Shown: piece after piece, positions 23,325 through 32,131 of the stretch
Layout of the letters: every line of letters begins with the position of its first letter
Position numbering within the stretch: the stretch's first letter is position 1
DNA from: Bacteroidales bacterium
Lineage (GTDB): Bacteria; Bacteroidota; Bacteroidia; Bacteroidales; UBA932
Assembly (NCBI GenBank): GCA_004556005.1
Contig: SFJA01000010.1
Location: 1 to 35,381, forward strand
Direction: 5' to 3'
DNA: 35,381 nt
Made by a program: the position numbers and the translations under genes
The notes under the pieces: generated by a model
Database searches by the model: none
What the model was told of the DNA's origin: nothing
What the model saw: the letters and a program-made list of their open reading frames with translations, nothing else

Positions 23325-24422
23325 ATGGAACAAACTGAACTTTTGGAACATCTCAGGGAGGTATGCCACCCGGGAAGGGGAAACAAGGACATAGTTTCCC
23401 TTGGAATGGTACAAAATATTGAGACAGAAGGAAATACACTCAGGGTTACACTAGGATTCCCTAAGCACAGGGACCCGCTTACGGAGTATCTTGTGGGCGC
23501 GACCAGGGCCTGTCTTGTCCGTCACCTGCCCGAAGGAGTGAACGGCGAGGTCAGGGCGGTTGTCGTGGAAGAATCTGAAGGCGGCGTTGGAAACGATGCG
23601 AAGGGCCGTTCAAAAGGCAAGGGCAATATAGCTGACCTGGACTTTTCGCAACTTGAAAACGTCAGGCATATCATAGGAATTGCGTCAGGCAAGGGCGGCG
23701 TTGGCAAAAGCACCGTTGCAGTTAACCTGGCTTGCGCTCTTGCGAGGCTCGGTTATAAGGTGGGACTTGCCGATGCCGACGTTTACGGTCCTTCAGTACC
23801 GGTAATGACGGGCACCGAGGATATGGCGCCGGGCGCAGTGCAGGAAGGCCCGAGGGAACTGATTGTTCCTCTGGAAAAATTCGGCGTGAAGTGGATGTCT
23901 GTCGGCTATTTCGCAGAGAAGGGACAGGCACTCATCTGGCGAGGACCAATGGCCTGCAACGCGCTGAAACAGATGATATTGCAAGTAAAGTGGGGAGAAC
24001 TTGACTTCCTGCTCATAGATATGCCGCCGGGAACGGGTGACATTCATATTTCACTGCTTCAGGATATTCCTGTCAACGGGGCGGTCATTGTCACGACCCC
24101 GCAGAAAGTGGCTCTCGCCGATGTCGAAAAGGGCGTCAATATGTTCCGCAACCCGAATATCAACCGGCCGATATTCGGAATTGTTGAGAATATGGCGTGG
24201 TTCACGCCGAGGGAGCATCCGGATGAGAAATACTACATCTTCGGCAGGGACGGCGGTATCGAAATGGCTAAAGAGCTTGACGTTGAGCTGCTTGGACAGG
24301 TCCCTCTGGTGCAGGGCATAAGAGAATGCGGAGACAGCGGCGAGCCGGCGGCTCTCGGTTCGGGTCCAGACGCGGTAGCATTTGCGCAGATTGCCGACAA
24401 GCTGGCAGCCACCGTGGAATAA
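23325..24422 (+). CDS. mrp: Mrp/NBP35-type P-loop ATPase, iron-sulfur cluster carrier
   Basis: A 365-aa ApbC/Mrp protein. It has an N-terminal MIP18 (DUF59) domain (about 1-82), a Gly/Lys-rich linker (83-105) and a deviant Walker A P-loop GKGGVGKST (122-130). ADADVYGPSVP, LIDMPPGTGDIHIS and VTTPQKVALADVEKG follow. These proteins bind and transfer Fe-S clusters and are cytoplasmic. The CxxC pair of E. coli-type Mrp is absent: the region after ENM reads AWFTPREHPDEKYYIFGRDGG. I believe this is general in Bacteroidota, but it leaves the cluster ligands unclear. The gene stands alone, followed by 156 bp of G-rich sequence before rsmA. Confidence 0.93.
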   Translation: MEQTELLEHLREVCHPGRGNKDIVSLGMVQNIETEGNTLRVTLGFPKHRDPLTEYLVGATRACLVRHLPEGVNGEVRAVVVEESEGGVGNDAKGRSKGKGNIADLDFSQLENVRHIIGIASGKGGVGKSTVAVNLACALARLGYKVGLADADVYGPSVPVMTGTEDMAPGAVQEGPRELIVPLEKFGVKWMSVGYFAEKGQALIWRGPMACNALKQMILQVKWGELDFLLIDMPPGTGDIHISLLQDIPVNGAVIVTTPQKVALADVEKGVNMFRNPNINRPIFGIVENMAWFTPREHPDEKYYIFGRDGGIEMAKELDVELLGQVPLVQGIRECGDSGEPAALGSGPDAVAFAQIADKLAATVE

Positions 24423-24578
24423 GCGGGGCGCGTTCGGGGCGGCCGGAGGGAGCGGAATGTGAGGCAGTTGCGCGGTGTGCGGCGAGGCGGAAGGATGGCG
24501 GCGAGAAGGCGCATCGGAGAGGCGGCCGGACGAGCAGCCGTCAGGAATTAGGAAAGAATTGGAATTGAGACAGATAGT

Positions 24579-25442
24579 ATGGAAGTTAGGGCAAAGAAGG
24601 CGCTCGGACAGCATTTTCTGACCGACCAGAGCGTAGCGAAGCGAATAGTCGGGGCGCTCGGGGGCAGCGCGGCGGAGGTTTGCGGCACGGCGGAGGTTAA
24701 CGGAAACGGCATCGCAAGCGGAGTCGCCGGCGAAAAAACAGACAGCGCAGGCGGCAGGGACAAGGTTCTGGAAATAGGTCCGGGTATGGGCGTACTGAGT
24801 CAGTATCTGCTTGAGCGTGAGGATATTGACCTGGTTATGATAGAGATAGACGGCGAATCGGTGGACTATCTCGTTTCGCATTTCGACAAGGCGGAAGGGC
24901 GCATCATTCAGGGCGATTACCTGAAACTTGACGTCGGAAAGCTGTTTGACGGCCCGTACCGCGTCATAGGCAACTTTCCATACAATATTTCCTCGCAGAT
25001 TTTCTTCAAGATTCTCGAAGACAAGGACAGGGTCCCGGAAGTGGTCTGTATGATACAGAAGGAGGTTGCCGAGCGCATAGCCGAAAAGCCGGGAAGCAAG
25101 ACCTACGGCATACTTTCGGTGCTGCTTCAGGCCTGGTACGACATAGAATACGTGCTGACAGTGGGGCCCGGTGCCTTTGTGCCGCCGCCAAAGGTGCATT
25201 CGGCAGTGATAAGACTGACCCGCAACTCGAGGACCTCGCTCGGTTGCGACGAGAAACTGTTCAAGACAGTAGTCAAGGCAGCATTTAACCAGCGCAGAAA
25301 GACCCTCAGAAACGCACTCAAGCCCCTCATTCCTGAAGGGCTTGATACGAGCGATGCCATATTTGACCTCAGGGCCGAAAGGCTCAGCGTTGAGGACTTT
25401 GTCTCTTTAACACTGCAAATCCAAGGGCAGCGAGCAGACTGA
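24579..25442 (+). CDS. rsmA: 16S rRNA (adenine(1518)-N(6)/adenine(1519)-N(6))-dimethyltransferase
   Basis: KsgA/RsmA dimethylates two adenines in helix 45 of 16S rRNA during small-subunit assembly. The N-terminus MEVRAKKALGQHFLTDQSVAKRIV, the SAM motif VLEIGPGMGVLSQYLL, motif IV NFPYNIS (132-138) and the C-terminal FNQRRKTLRNAL are all present. An Ala/Gly-rich insertion of about 33 residues (28-60, between RIVGAL and KVLEIGPG) is unusual for the family. Its DNA resembles the GC-rich low-complexity sequence just upstream. The 3' end overlaps the convergent YfhO-like gene by 59 bp. The preceding 156-bp gap (24423-24578) is G-rich and holds no recognisable promoter. Confidence 0.96.
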   Translation: MEVRAKKALGQHFLTDQSVAKRIVGALGGSAAEVCGTAEVNGNGIASGVAGEKTDSAGGRDKVLEIGPGMGVLSQYLLEREDIDLVMIEIDGESVDYLVSHFDKAEGRIIQGDYLKLDVGKLFDGPYRVIGNFPYNISSQIFFKILEDKDRVPEVVCMIQKEVAERIAEKPGSKTYGILSVLLQAWYDIEYVLTVGPGAFVPPPKVHSAVIRLTRNSRTSLGCDEKLFKTVVKAAFNQRRKTLRNALKPLIPEGLDTSDAIFDLRAERLSVEDFVSLTLQIQGQRAD

Positions 25443-27840
25443 CAAGCAGAATGATAGAGCAGATCAGCGAGATGCTGTAGCCCCTGCTGTATGCCGGCGG
25501 GGTAAAGCGCATCGTGAGCGTATGCTTGCCCGCAGGCACGTCCGCGCAGCGCAGCAGCTTGCCCGGAACAGTCTCGTCGCCCTCGTAAAGTTCTACAGGC
25601 AACTGCCTGCTCTCGTCCCCGTCTACAATCAGCGTCCAGCCGACAGGATAATAAACCTCGCTAAAGACAATTCTTCCGTCCTCCGGGCTGTCGTAGCTGT
25701 ATTCCAGACAGTTAGGTGCATAGTTGGTCAATTTGACCTCACTTTCGGCAGCCTGTCCCGCAAACCAGGCGTTACCCCTTGCATAAGGATAGCGGAGCAT
25801 CTGCTGGTCGCTGACTATGAAATACTTGCAGTTCATCGAAGCAAGACCGGGCAGATAAGGCAGACTTTCCTCTATCTCGCCAATGGTACCACCCGCATTG
25901 ATGGAACGGACTAGAGTCTGGATTTCGGAAGAAAGTGTATTGTCGATAAATTCCTGATAACTTTGAAGCTTTGCAGGGGAATAACCGCCAATATTTTTAT
26001 GCCAGTAAGAAGGATGGGAGTCATTGAAAATATTGACTGTCAAGTCCATAACCCTGTAAGACGGAGTCTTGTCCGCAAGAATCAGATCATCCACCGGGCG
26101 CTTGTTGAACTGGCTGTCGAAATTGCGAGGCGTGACAAAGTGGCTGTCATTAAGATAACGCTTGCCCACACCGAACATATCCACCAGAACGAGCAGACAT
26201 ACCATAAGCGAAGCGGTCATACGGCGGTTTCGGGCCAATTCCGGACGTGCCCGGAAGGTTTCCTTTGCTTTTTTCGGAACGGTATTGCCCCAGAACAGGC
26301 AGGCGCTAGCGATGGCGATGAGTATTACCGAACGCCAGGTGTCTGCCCAGAGAAGATGACGGCGGTCAGACTGCAGAGCCTTGGCTACCACATCCTGCAT
26401 ACCAGAGTCAGAAGCGCTTACAAATGAGCCGAAAATACTCTGTATCAACGCCATAACAAGGCAGAACGCTACCGAAGCGACTCCTGCGACAAGCACCTGA
26501 CGGCGAAGGGTTTTTGCCGACTCGGAGCTGCCAGCCATAGAGTTGAGCATCAGGAAACCGAGCACGGGCACCAGCACCTGGAGCGCAACCAGAGACATGG
26601 ATACGGTCCTGAATTTGTTATAAAGAGGCAAAGCGGTCATACATATCTTGGTAAACCACATAAAATGGCTTCCCAAAGCGAGCAGCACGCAGAATATGCT
26701 TGCCGCAAGTATCCACCACTTATTCTTGTCCCGGTAATAGAACAGACCCAGCACAAAGAGCAGGAACGAAATTGCTCCGAGATACATCGGGCCTGCGGTA
26801 AATGGCTGCGGACCCCAGTAGAGCGGCAGGTTGCTGCAGATTGCGTCAGCATCGGCGCCAGCCTTCTTGAACAGCTTGTAAGTATCGCTGCTGCCCGGCT
26901 TTACAGCTCCCGAAGAAGATCCGCCGTTATAGTTTGGTATGACAAGGTTAGGCAGTTCCTCCCAGCCGTATGACCACGCGGTTGCATAATCCAGGTCCAA
27001 TCCGCTGCGAGACTTCTCACCTTCGGCATTTGTCGTGGTACCGCCACGCATTGAGTGAGGGGTATAGTCCAATGTAGGCAGCAGGACATTGGCATTGGTC
27101 GCAATGCCAACGCAGCCAAATACGAGCAGCATGGCCGAAGCGCTGAGGAAGCGTTTCATCCCCGCCTGTCTGCGCTCCTTGTTTGCACACATCCAGACAA
27201 GCTGAAAAAGGGCATACACAAACACCACTATGGCAAGATAATAAGTTATCTGAGGATGGTTTGCCTTTACCTGGAAACTGAGCGCCACGCCAAAGAAAAC
27301 AGCCCCCAGAAGTGCTTTAGGCAGCCATTTCGCCGAGGAAAGCACCTGACGGTATGTAAATACCAGAGCCGCCAGAACCCACGGGAAAAAGGCTATTGCC
27401 TGCATCTTGGTATTGTGCCCGACCTGTATGATCTGAGGATTGTACGCGCAGAAGGTAACTGCAATTGCGCCTCCCGCCGCAATTAAAGGGTTGATTCCGA
27501 GGGCGAGCATCAGCAGGAATGCTCCCAGCAGCGACAAGAACATAAACGAAGCCGGTCTGCGCCCGGTCAGCAGCAGGTTGTACAACTTGCGCGTCCAGTC
27601 TCCTCCCGACGGGGGCGCAAAGGTCACATTTGGCATTCCGCCAAACATGGAGTTTGACCAGGCGGTCTTGTCGTCAGGATGCGCCTTGTTCCACTCTATT
27701 GTTTCATTGGCAGCGCCCTTCCATCCGGAGATGTCCGACTGGTTTACGATCTTGCCACCGAGCACCTGTGGGGTAAACGAGTAGGCCAGCACGAGCAGGC
27801 CGATGACTATGCCTGCATAAAGGAGTATCTTCTTTTTCAT
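25384..27840 (-). CDS. YfhO-like polytopic membrane protein
   Basis: An 818-aa protein with an N-terminal hydrophobic segment (LLYAGIVIGLLVLAYSF), a loop with WNKAHPDDKTAWSNSMFGGMPNVTF, and about ten more hydrophobic segments to residue ~560. A large non-membrane C-terminal domain (about 570-785) and a final hydrophobic segment (SISLICSIILLVSLLAALGFAVL) follow. This matches the Bacteroidota YfhO-like family, related to GT-C glycosyltransferase-fold proteins; the substrate is unknown. It is the last gene of the mutS - glycosyltransferase - yfhO unit, with a 4-nt overlap to the gene upstream. That context suggests a role in building or modifying a surface glycan, which is inference only. Confidence 0.85.
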   Translation of the reverse strand: MKKKILLYAGIVIGLLVLAYSFTPQVLGGKIVNQSDISGWKGAANETIEWNKAHPDDKTAWSNSMFGGMPNVTFAPPSGGDWTRKLYNLLLTGRRPASFMFLSLLGAFLLMLALGINPLIAAGGAIAVTFCAYNPQIIQVGHNTKMQAIAFFPWVLAALVFTYRQVLSSAKWLPKALLGAVFFGVALSFQVKANHPQITYYLAIVVFVYALFQLVWMCANKERRQAGMKRFLSASAMLLVFGCVGIATNANVLLPTLDYTPHSMRGGTTTNAEGEKSRSGLDLDYATAWSYGWEELPNLVIPNYNGGSSSGAVKPGSSDTYKLFKKAGADADAICSNLPLYWGPQPFTAGPMYLGAISFLLFVLGLFYYRDKNKWWILAASIFCVLLALGSHFMWFTKICMTALPLYNKFRTVSMSLVALQVLVPVLGFLMLNSMAGSSESAKTLRRQVLVAGVASVAFCLVMALIQSIFGSFVSASDSGMQDVVAKALQSDRRHLLWADTWRSVILIAIASACLFWGNTVPKKAKETFRARPELARNRRMTASLMVCLLVLVDMFGVGKRYLNDSHFVTPRNFDSQFNKRPVDDLILADKTPSYRVMDLTVNIFNDSHPSYWHKNIGGYSPAKLQSYQEFIDNTLSSEIQTLVRSINAGGTIGEIEESLPYLPGLASMNCKYFIVSDQQMLRYPYARGNAWFAGQAAESEVKLTNYAPNCLEYSYDSPEDGRIVFSEVYYPVGWTLIVDGDESRQLPVELYEGDETVPGKLLRCADVPAGKHTLTMRFTPPAYSRGYSISLICSIILLVSLLAALGFAVLKRQSPQR

Positions 27841-29117
27841 AACAATTCTACCAGCTTTTGTGTCAATACTTTACGCTCATACTTCGATATATCGCTGTGA
27901 ATAGGGCAGTTGTCCCCTATCTTGAAGCGTTCCCACTGGGCGTCGATGAAACTCTGCACCGGTTCCAGCTTGTCCCAGTCGTACATCACACCCGCACCGG
28001 TCTGCGCAAGCACTGCGGCACAGGCACCGTCCTCCTGCCCGATTCCAAGGACAGGGCGACGGGCAGCGAGGTATTCGAACAGCTTGCCGGGATAGACCTT
28101 GGCGTATTCGGGCTCCTGCCGCAGAGGCAGCATCAGAATATCCGCCCCCTTCTGTGCGCTGACGGTTTCGGCGTGCGGCAGATATCCGAGATCCTGCAGG
28201 TTAGCCCCCAGGCCGCGGCTGCGTATCGCTTCGACTATCTCCTTGTCCGTCTTTCCTATCAGCTTGATTTGAAGCGCGCTGCGGAATTGTCTATCGCTCG
28301 TGCACTTCCTTGCGAGGGCGTCCCAGAGCTTGAGCGGGTTGCCGTCGGCAGCGAACAGCCCGGTGTGCACGATGGTGAAACGGCCCGGCTCGCGCTTAGG
28401 CTCGGCGTCAAAGTCGTCCTGGTCAAAGCCGTTGGTAATCAGCCTGACAGGCGTGGATGTCGCGCGGGCAAAATCCTCCTGCACCCTCGGGGTGACGGCA
28501 ATTATGCAGTCGGCTTCGTCCAGCACGCTCTGTTCCAGCTCGTGATGCTTGCGATCCGCAAAAGGCAGCAGACCGAGATGCTTGTAGCTGAACATACGGG
28601 TCCAGGGATCGCGGAAGTCTGCAATCCATCTGATGCCCGTTGCCCGCTTGAGACCGCGTCCAATCAGGTGCACCGACTGAGGAGGTCCCGTTGTAACTAC
28701 CGCATCTACAGGATGTTCCTTGAGGTAGTCAACAAGGAATCGCACCGAAGGCTTTACCCACGAAACGCGAGGATCCGGGATAAAGCAGTTGCCCCTGACG
28801 AGCAGCGCAAGCTTCTGCTTGAAACTTTTCTTGCCGGCATTGACGGGATTCACCCCGCCCTCAGCCTTTGACGCGCCGCCGACAAACTTTCTATAAAGAT
28901 CGTAAGGCTCGCTGATTCGGGTCTTTATCACTTCGGCACATTCAGGAACATCGGCAAGCAAGCTTTCGTCCACGGCAAGACGTTCAGGGTTCTCCGGAGT
29001 ATAGATGACCGGCTGCCAGCCCTCCTGCGGGAGGTATTTGGCAAACTTCACCCATCGCTGCACACCCGACCCTCCGGTCGGCGGCCAATAATAACTTATT
29101 ATCAGTATCCTTTTCAT
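27837..29117 (-). CDS. GT4-like glycosyltransferase
   Basis: A 426-aa GT-B fold protein. The N-terminal Rossmann half starts ILIISYYWPPTGGSGVQRWVKFAKYLPQEGW and includes VTTGPPQSVHLIG and WIADFRDPWT. The C-terminal half has FTIVHTGLF, LQDLGYLPHAETVSAQKGADILML and the nucleotide-sugar motif YPGKLFEYLAARRPVLGIG. It is probably cytoplasmic or membrane-associated, transferring a sugar to a surface polysaccharide or lipid, but donor and acceptor are unknown. The start overlaps the mutS stop by 4 nt and the stop overlaps the YfhO-like gene by 4 nt. Confidence 0.9.
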   Translation of the reverse strand: MKRILIISYYWPPTGGSGVQRWVKFAKYLPQEGWQPVIYTPENPERLAVDESLLADVPECAEVIKTRISEPYDLYRKFVGGASKAEGGVNPVNAGKKSFKQKLALLVRGNCFIPDPRVSWVKPSVRFLVDYLKEHPVDAVVTTGPPQSVHLIGRGLKRATGIRWIADFRDPWTRMFSYKHLGLLPFADRKHHELEQSVLDEADCIIAVTPRVQEDFARATSTPVRLITNGFDQDDFDAEPKREPGRFTIVHTGLFAADGNPLKLWDALARKCTSDRQFRSALQIKLIGKTDKEIVEAIRSRGLGANLQDLGYLPHAETVSAQKGADILMLPLRQEPEYAKVYPGKLFEYLAARRPVLGIGQEDGACAAVLAQTGAGVMYDWDKLEPVQSFIDAQWERFKIGDNCPIHSDISKYERKVLTQKLVELL

Positions 29118-31723
29118 TTCAGTCCAAGTTCCTGTTTCATCGCTCGCAGCAGGTCAAACGCCTGAAGCGGTGTCATATTGTTCAAATCTGCTTCCTGCAG
29201 CCTCGATTTGAGAGACGCGAGCGTAGGGTCATCCAACTGAAACAGAGATAGTTGCAATGTCCCGTCATCGGACGAGTCCTTCTCCAGCGCAACCGCCTGC
29301 TTTTCCCTGCGCTCAAGATTGCGCAACGTCCTTTCCGCAGACTCGACAATCTCGCGCGGCATACCGGCAAGCCTTGCCACGTGGATTCCGAAACTGTGAG
29401 CCACGCCTCCCTTGCATAGCTTGCGCAGGAAAATGATGTCGTGTCCCTCTTCCTTTACGGCAATGTGGTAGTTGCTGACCTTTGAATATTGGGTTTCGAG
29501 GTCGTTGAGTTCGTGGTAATGGGTGGCAAACAGGGTTTTGGCTCCTTTGCCGTAAACGCATATGTACTGGACCAGAGCCCGTGCGATGGACATTCCGTCA
29601 TAGGTCGAGGTTCCCCTGCCTATCTCGTCGAGCAGCACCAGCGAACGTTGTGACAGATTATGCATTATCATCGAGGTCTCGAGCATCTCGACCATAAAGG
29701 TGGACTCTCCCCTCGAAATGTTGTCGCTTGCACCAACGCGGGTGAATATCTTGTCGAAATAGCCCATCCTTACCGAGTCGGCAGGGACGAAGGATCCGGT
29801 CTGAGCCATCAGCACGATGAGCGCTGTCTGCCTGAGCAGCGCCGATTTGCCGGCCATATTCGGACCCGTAAGTATCATCACCTGCTCACCGGAGCTGTCA
29901 AGAAACAGGTCATTAGGCACATACTCCTCGCCCGGACGCATCAGAGTTTCCAGCACAGGATGACGTCCCGCCTTGATATCCAGCACGTTACTCTTGTCGA
30001 TAACAGGTCTGCAATAATTTCTGTCCAGCGCCTGCCGAGCAAATCCCTGCAACACGTCAAGCCGGGCGATTATTGCGCAATTCGTCTGTATCTTCCTTAT
30101 CGAGGCCTGCACGTTTGCTACCAGATCCGCATAAATGGCGGTTTCCTTAGCAAGTATGGTTGACTCCGCGCTGCTTATCTGGGCCTCATATTGCTTGAGT
30201 TCTTCGGTCACATAGCGCTCTGCGCTTACCAGGGTCTGCTTGCGTACCCACTCCGGCGGCACCTTGTCCCTGAAGGTGTTGCGAACCTCAATATAGTAGC
30301 CGAATACGCTGTTGTAACCTATCTTGAGCGAATTGATTCCCGTCTTTTCAACTTCCCTCTGCTGCATTTTCAGGAGTTCGTCCTTGCCTCCCGACGCTAT
30401 GCCGCGCAGGTAGTCCAGTTCTTCATCCACGCCCGCTGCAATCACCGGCCCCTTTCCGACCTGTGCGGCAGGGCTCTCCGCAAGTGTGCTGAAAATTTTC
30501 TGTATCAATTCCTTACAGGCATCGAGTCTGCCCACGAGAGCGCCCAGCGCCCCGGAAGGGCATTCCTGCGATGCGCAAAGCTGCGAAACCGGCTCCATCT
30601 GCGAAAGCCCACGGCCGAGCTGGAGGAGTTCACGCGGAAGAATTCGACCCGTAGCGGCTCTCGAAAGGCTGCGTTCCATATCCCCGACCTGGGAGAGCAG
30701 CGAGCGCAGGTCCTCCAGCGCATCTTCGTTTCCGACGAAGCTCTGAACGACATCCTGCCTTGCTTCGAGGTCCTTGAGGTCCAGCGACGGCATACTGAGC
30801 CATTGGCGTAACAGTCTGGAACCCATTGCAGTACAGCATCGGTCCAGAACATCGACGAGGCATACGCCCTCCTTCCCGGCATTACTTGAGAATACCTCGA
30901 GATTCCTCAGAGTAAATCCGTCCATCCAGACAAAGCGGTCGGCATCGATGCGCGAAATGCTGCAAATGTTCTTCAGCCCGGTATGGTGGGTCTGCTCAAG
31001 ATAGAAAATCAGCGCACCTGCCGAGCAGACGGCAAGCGGGTAGCGGTCCACGGCAAAGCCCTTCAGACTCCTGACTCCCAGCTGGTTACAGAGCTTCTCC
31101 TCCGTCGCTTCAGGTACAAACGCCCACTCGTCGAGGGTCGAGATATAGACATCCCCAAGCCACTCGCGCACTTCACGGACCGATTCCCGCTGCACCACCA
31201 CTTCCTTGGGAGCAAGCGAGGACATAAGCGTACGGACAAATTCCTGCGTTCCCTGTGAAAGCTGGAAAGTTCCTGTGCTTACGTCGAGAAAAGCCACGCC
31301 TACGGAGTCTCCGTTGAAGCAAAGTCCTGCAAGATAATTGTGTTCTTTTTGGGTCAGCATAGCCTCGCCAAAAGCAACCCCGGGCGTAACTATCTCGGTG
31401 ACACCGCGTTGTACAAGCTTGGTTTTGGCCGTGGCCGGGTCTTCGAGTTGGTCGCATATGGCAACCTTGTAACCGAGGCTGACAAGTTTCGGAAGATAGG
31501 TATCAAGTGCGTGATGCGGAAATCCCGCCATAGGAACGTCGCCCTTGTCACCGTTGGACCGTCTGGTCTGAACAAGCCCTATCAGCTTGCTGGTCAGCAC
31601 CGCATCATCGGAATAGGTCTCATAAAAGTCCCCCACCCTGTAAAGCAGGATGGCCTCCGGATGCTGCGCCTTTATGGAAAAATACTGCTTGAGCAGCGGT
31701 GTATCTTCGTTTGACTTTGCCAT
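29114..31723 (-). CDS. mutS: DNA mismatch repair protein MutS
   Basis: MutS recognises mismatches and starts repair. From the ATG at 31723 (MAKSNEDTPLLKQYF) the protein is 869 aa; an ATG at 31732 adds only MFV and lies inside a possible -7 box. The mismatch-reading Phe-x-Glu is in RVGDFYETY near the N-terminus. The Walker A motif is LTGPNMAGKSALLRQ and Walker B is SLVLLDEIGRGTSTYDG. The C-terminal helix-turn-helix (GVAHSFGIHVARLAGMP) and tail complete a full-length protein. It heads an operon with two envelope-glycan genes, an odd functional mix that may only reflect a shared promoter. Confidence 0.97.
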   Translation of the reverse strand: MAKSNEDTPLLKQYFSIKAQHPEAILLYRVGDFYETYSDDAVLTSKLIGLVQTRRSNGDKGDVPMAGFPHHALDTYLPKLVSLGYKVAICDQLEDPATAKTKLVQRGVTEIVTPGVAFGEAMLTQKEHNYLAGLCFNGDSVGVAFLDVSTGTFQLSQGTQEFVRTLMSSLAPKEVVVQRESVREVREWLGDVYISTLDEWAFVPEATEEKLCNQLGVRSLKGFAVDRYPLAVCSAGALIFYLEQTHHTGLKNICSISRIDADRFVWMDGFTLRNLEVFSSNAGKEGVCLVDVLDRCCTAMGSRLLRQWLSMPSLDLKDLEARQDVVQSFVGNEDALEDLRSLLSQVGDMERSLSRAATGRILPRELLQLGRGLSQMEPVSQLCASQECPSGALGALVGRLDACKELIQKIFSTLAESPAAQVGKGPVIAAGVDEELDYLRGIASGGKDELLKMQQREVEKTGINSLKIGYNSVFGYYIEVRNTFRDKVPPEWVRKQTLVSAERYVTEELKQYEAQISSAESTILAKETAIYADLVANVQASIRKIQTNCAIIARLDVLQGFARQALDRNYCRPVIDKSNVLDIKAGRHPVLETLMRPGEEYVPNDLFLDSSGEQVMILTGPNMAGKSALLRQTALIVLMAQTGSFVPADSVRMGYFDKIFTRVGASDNISRGESTFMVEMLETSMIMHNLSQRSLVLLDEIGRGTSTYDGMSIARALVQYICVYGKGAKTLFATHYHELNDLETQYSKVSNYHIAVKEEGHDIIFLRKLCKGGVAHSFGIHVARLAGMPREIVESAERTLRNLERREKQAVALEKDSSDDGTLQLSLFQLDDPTLASLKSRLQEADLNNMTPLQAFDLLRAMKQELGLK

Positions 31724-31729
31724 AACAAA

Positions 31730-31737
31730 CAAAGGTA
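31730..31737 (-). promoter_or_regulatory. possible -7 element of mutS
   Basis: The minus strand reads TACCTTTG, matching TAnnTTTG, only 6 nt before the mutS ATG at 31723. No TTTG lies at -33. If used, the mRNA would be nearly leaderless. Confidence 0.3.
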
Positions 31738-31750
31738 CGAATAATTTCCG

Positions 31751-31957
31751 TTAACCGCTCACTTTCCAGTCTTCAATCCGTCTGTTTGCAGTTGAAATAC
31801 TTACGCCGATTTTACCTTTTTTAAGGGTTATTTCAATTTCCTCCAGACTATACCGGTGAGTAATCAACGGCATGGTGTCGATCAGTCCCTGCTAAAGTCC
31901 CGACTTAAGTGTTTTCACAACGGGCACGAACGGCAGCTGATGGACCGCTGCGATGAC
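31751..31957 (-). pseudogene. decayed C-terminal fragment, alcohol dehydrogenase-like
   Basis: One minus-strand frame reads for 69 codons to a TAA at 31751 and contains VKTLKSGL, an internal TAG, then LIDTMPLITHRYSLEEIE and GKIGVSIST. The PLITHRYSLEEIE stretch closely resembles the C-terminal region of medium-chain zinc alcohol/threonine-type dehydrogenases (xLITHRFPLEEIxxA), normally followed by xxGVxKVAI. No start codon or N-terminal domain remains, and the readable frame stops 3 bp from the inverted-repeat element at 31961. I read it as a relic; the family assignment rests on one motif. Confidence 0.4.
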
Positions 31958-31960
31958 GTT

Positions 31961-32112
31961 TCGTGAAATTCACCTAGCACCCGAATCGCCGTTCTACGGG
32001 CCTCCAAGGCACATTCCGGGTCCAGGTGGCACCAAATTGTGCTCACCTGCACCCATATCAGAAGTTAAGTGCTTGATAATCAATAATGGCAGGTGCCAGG
32101 TGAATTTCACGA
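31961..32112. repeat. 152-bp element with 21-bp terminal inverted repeats
   Basis: The left end (31961-31981, TCGTGAAATTCACCTAGCAC plus C) and the right end (32092-32112) are inverted copies with a single mismatch. The 110-bp interior holds a further partial inverted repeat around 32024-32050 (CAGGTGGCAC / GTGCTCACCTG). No ORF is inside. It could be a non-autonomous MITE-like element or a large structured RNA. Target-site duplication is not evident (GTT on the left, GCA on the right). Confidence 0.65.
32020..32100 (+). other. 5S rRNA-like segment inside the inverted-repeat element
   Basis: The stretch runs GTCCAGGTGGC, GTGCTCACCTG, CACCCAT, then CAGAAGTTAAGTGCTT and AATGGCA. These blocks appear in the same order as the conserved 5S rRNA blocks (GGTGGC, CACCTG, CCCAT..., AGAAGTTAAG, GATGGTA). 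The CCGAAC loop between CCCAT and CAGAAG is missing and the 3' third is absent, so it is not a functional 5S gene. It may be a relic or a chance resemblance. Confidence 0.3.
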
Positions 32113-32131
32113 GCAAGGCTCATCCCATTCT

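Noticed and set aside
24051..25199. 382-aa minus-strand ORF opposite mrp and rsmA
   Set aside because: Antisense shadow of two well-supported genes; no domain signature.
32020..32100. Functional 5S rRNA gene
   Set aside because: The conserved CCGAAC loop and the 3' third are missing and no rRNA operon is nearby; kept only as a resemblance.
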